The translations under genes were made by a program, and so were the position numbers. From the NCBI GenBank assembly GCA_016708345.1, contig JADJFX010000019.1:36540-100539 (forward strand): DNA of 64,000 nucleotides, given 5' to 3'. Below the pieces are notes generated by a model. The model saw only the letters and a list, made by a program, of their open reading frames with translations, did not search any database and had not been told where the DNA came from. This DNA is from Candidatus Rhodoferax bjergmarkensis (GTDB taxonomy: Bacteria > Pseudomonadota > Gammaproteobacteria > Burkholderiales > Burkholderiaceae_C). Each line of letters opens with the position of its first letter. Position 1 is the stretch's first letter. Positions 62,144-64,000 of the stretch are shown piece after piece.

Positions 62144-62676
62144 ATGCGACTGCGACAACTCCTTCACCTTCTCGGCGCAATGGCCATTTGCGCAGTGCCG
62201 TTCGAGGCTACTGCGACGGGTTCAAACGACTCGCAGAACTCGAACTTGGGTGGTGTATCGGGATACCGAACTCGGCTACCGCATAAGTTATCCGCCCGAT
62301 TGGAAGGCTGCGCCAAAAAGGGGCCGAACATACGATTTTCTGTGGTACCGCCCAACGCTCCCGGGAACTGTAACTTGGTTGTCACGCGCAAATCTGAGTT
62401 GGCTGCAATGGATCAGGCCGCGCTCAATGCGGAAGTCCGGCGCTCGGGCTGGGCCGCGAAGACTGGGCGAGTTATGTCGGCGTACCGTTCACCAAAGTTC
62501 GCGTCTCTGAGTCTCGCCAAGCCAGCGTCAACGACATCGCTGCAATCGTTGGTGTACTTGAAACTGACCTTGAAAACCTCCAAGGAGCATTCATGCGAAA
62601 ACAACTCGTCGCGCTCATGTTGATTCGCGGTGCTGTATGGACCCTGAACTGTGGTGCTTCGGACCGCACCCCGTGA
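62144..62676 (+). pseudogene. Secreted protein of unknown function, at least three frame changes
   Basis: A signal peptide (MRLRQLLHLLGAMAICAVPF) opens in one frame. The sensible sequence then moves to a second frame (WVVYRDTELGYRISYPPDWK), back to the first (KGPNIRFSVVPPNAPGNCNL; ELAAMDQAALNAEVR), and into the third (LGREDWASYVGVPFTKVRVS; NDIAAIVGVLETDLENLQGA) to a TGA at 62674. That TGA overlaps the next gene's GTG. YRISYPPDW resembles PsbP/MOG1-like lipid or protein-binding domains, weakly. Confidence 0.5.
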
Positions 62677-63204
62677 ACGTACGAAGTCGGTACGACGCGC
62701 TGTCGCCAATCTTTTCAAAGGTGCTTGCCTCGTTTGCATTCGTTGCCGCTTCTGTTTCGGTTTCACCTGCGCAGGCTCAGTCACTAAACCCTGCGCAGAT
62801 TAAGCAAATTGAAGAGATCGCACAGAGTATTGCGACACAGCACAACGCTAACGCCAAGACGATGCTGGATGACATGACCGTTTCAAGTCGCGCAATCTCA
62901 ATTGGTCGAAACGTCCGATTAGAGAACGTTCTTCGGGTGAAGAAGGGGCTTCCACCCGCAAAGCTTAAAGAGTTCGCAGAAGAAACCCAACGTGGTCGCC
63001 AAAGTCATGTGCAGTCAATGCCAAAATCCGCCTTTGATCGCGGGCTTACGTATACCTTCGCCCTACACCAATATCTACGGAGAGAAGCTCGCGGAGTTCA
63101 CCGTTGACCCAGTCGTCTGCGAAGCTACCGATAGTTCGTCGGTCGCCCAATCCGGCGCGCAACTAGGAGAAAAACGGCGGGTCGACAGGTGGCGGCAGTG
63201 GTAA
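62673..63204 (+). pseudogene. Secreted protein of unknown function, frameshifted near the 3' end
   Basis: GTG at 62673 overlaps the stop of the previous gene (GTGA). A signal peptide ends ASVSVSPAQAQ, followed by IKQIEEIAQSIATQHNANAK and VKKGLPPAKLKEFAEETQR. Near 62990 the sequence changes frame (NVVAKVMCSQCQNP), then apparently again (FDRGLTYTFA) and back (YTNIYGEKLAEFTVDP). No family recognised. Confidence 0.5.
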
Positions 63205-64000
63205 TTCTTCCACTTGGCACATGGCATTAGGTTGGGCGGATGTGGCGGCTTCTTTGGAAGCGTCAGCAGGTTCAAATACTCCCGGCGGGCGCACCAATCA
63301 AGTACAGTTGCAACGCCTGTGAAGCGAGCTGTGTCACCTTCACAACATACCCGGCAGTGTCTGTCCTCGTGCCGGGGGCAATCAAACAAAGACGCGCATC
63401 ACGGCCAGCAGTCACCATGCCGGGCAGACGCGGCGGCACCGTGCTTGATGGCGGACAAATGGCAGAATGGGTTCTTGGACATAAACGATGCTCTGAATGA
63501 CCCCGGCCTGAGGCCGTGCGCCTCAAGACAATGAATTCATCCTTCCGTTGCTCGTTCGCCTGTTGGCACAACCCTTGAGGGACAGAAGTACTGGCGGTGT
63601 CGGGGTCGCTGAAGAAACCAATGCGGAATTCAATTTGCCGCCAACAACAATGGAACATTCGGAACTTCCGGTTGAAAGCTCATCATTCCAGCGCAGCAAT
63701 GCACTGGACCTCGGCGCGGATTCACCAGCCGTCACGCCCATGCCGCCAGAGTTCGAGCTTATGCACGACAGATGCGTCAGGAGCAGCGAGTGGGTTGAAC
63801 AGGCGAATAGGAAGATGGCACATTTCATCGGCTACAGGTGCCTCACACCAGAGGATGAGGCCGCTACAGATTGAGCGACCCTGAGAATGGATTACATCCT
63901 GACGACCTTAAAGCCTTTCAAGCATCAATACGAGGGCCTGTGAAGCGCGGGCCCAGTAGCGCGGTTCTTTGCTCGGCTCAAGTTCTGGCCATCAGAGGTG
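63205..64000. other. No supported gene at the right edge
   Basis: The overlapping short frames on both strands lack ribosome sites, signal peptides or recognisable domains. Around 63270-63301 a tRNA-like 3' end (GGTTCAAATACTCC...GCGCACCA) occurs without a foldable 5' half. The stretch may be more decayed accessory DNA. Confidence 0.5.

Noticed and set aside
63268..63302. tRNA-like 3' end (GGTTCAAATACTCC and GCGCACCA).
   Set aside because: The T stem has mismatches, and no anticodon arm or 5' acceptor strand can be folded; at most a fragment.

Overview
The window looks like a chromosomal segment of a betaproteobacterium, most likely Burkholderiales/Comamonadaceae close to Rhodoferax or Polaromonas. 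This is inferred from gene order (hemA-prfA-prmC; TPR-lolB-ispE-tRNA-prs-rplY-pth; mutM-dynamin-mutY; rapZ-recN-nadK|hrcA), from a giant FAD/Fe-S oxidoreductase with the N-terminal extension typical of the order, and from palindromic repeats of a kind I associate with this family. No taxonomy search was possible.

Layout. 0-11.4 kb: 3' part of a membrane diguanylate cyclase, hemA-prfA-prmC, a glycerophosphodiesterase, the 1335-residue FAD/Fe-S oxidoreductase, and a broken AbiEii-type toxin gene with its upstream partner. 11.6-21.7 kb: a two-partner secretion operon (large adhesin, tandem-FecR periplasmic protein, outer-membrane transporter) with overlapping genes. 21.7-33 kb: housekeeping and small-metabolism genes (ferredoxin-type reductase, epimerase, tRNA-Leu, cysM, Nudix, tusA, valS, yaaA, hydrolase, queF). 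33-34.3 kb: a repeat-rich stretch, mostly without genes. 34.3-41 kb: a tripartite RND efflux operon and its divergent TetR regulator with an AcrR-type operator. 41-45.5 kb: TPR/GT41 glycosyltransferase, amidase, ferredoxin. 45.5-60.3 kb: the conserved housekeeping blocks. 60.3-64 kb: an accessory segment after tRNA-Met with a Rap1a-like protein, a lipoprotein remnant, a phage-protein remnant and two indel-riddled secreted-protein genes.

The most striking structure is not a gene. At least eleven copies of a ~60-bp imperfect palindromic repeat are scattered over the first 50 kb. Seven lie inside reading frames and are translated, including in ValRS, the giant oxidoreductase and the adhesin. In two genes the repeat encodes the secretion signal itself: the signal peptide of a DUF4124 protein and the lipobox of LolB. 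Other repeats include a 162-bp MITE-like element filling the tusA/valS gap, a 104-bp inverted-repeat element that provides the sequence just before the ferredoxin start, and two oppositely oriented ~100-bp hairpin elements that share a core but have different stems.

Several conserved genes (valS, the RND pump, amidase, the AbiEii-type gene, and the genes at the right end) carry single-base indels, mostly in short homopolymers. Because the protein resumes correctly in another frame, consensus sequence error is a serious alternative to real pseudogenes.
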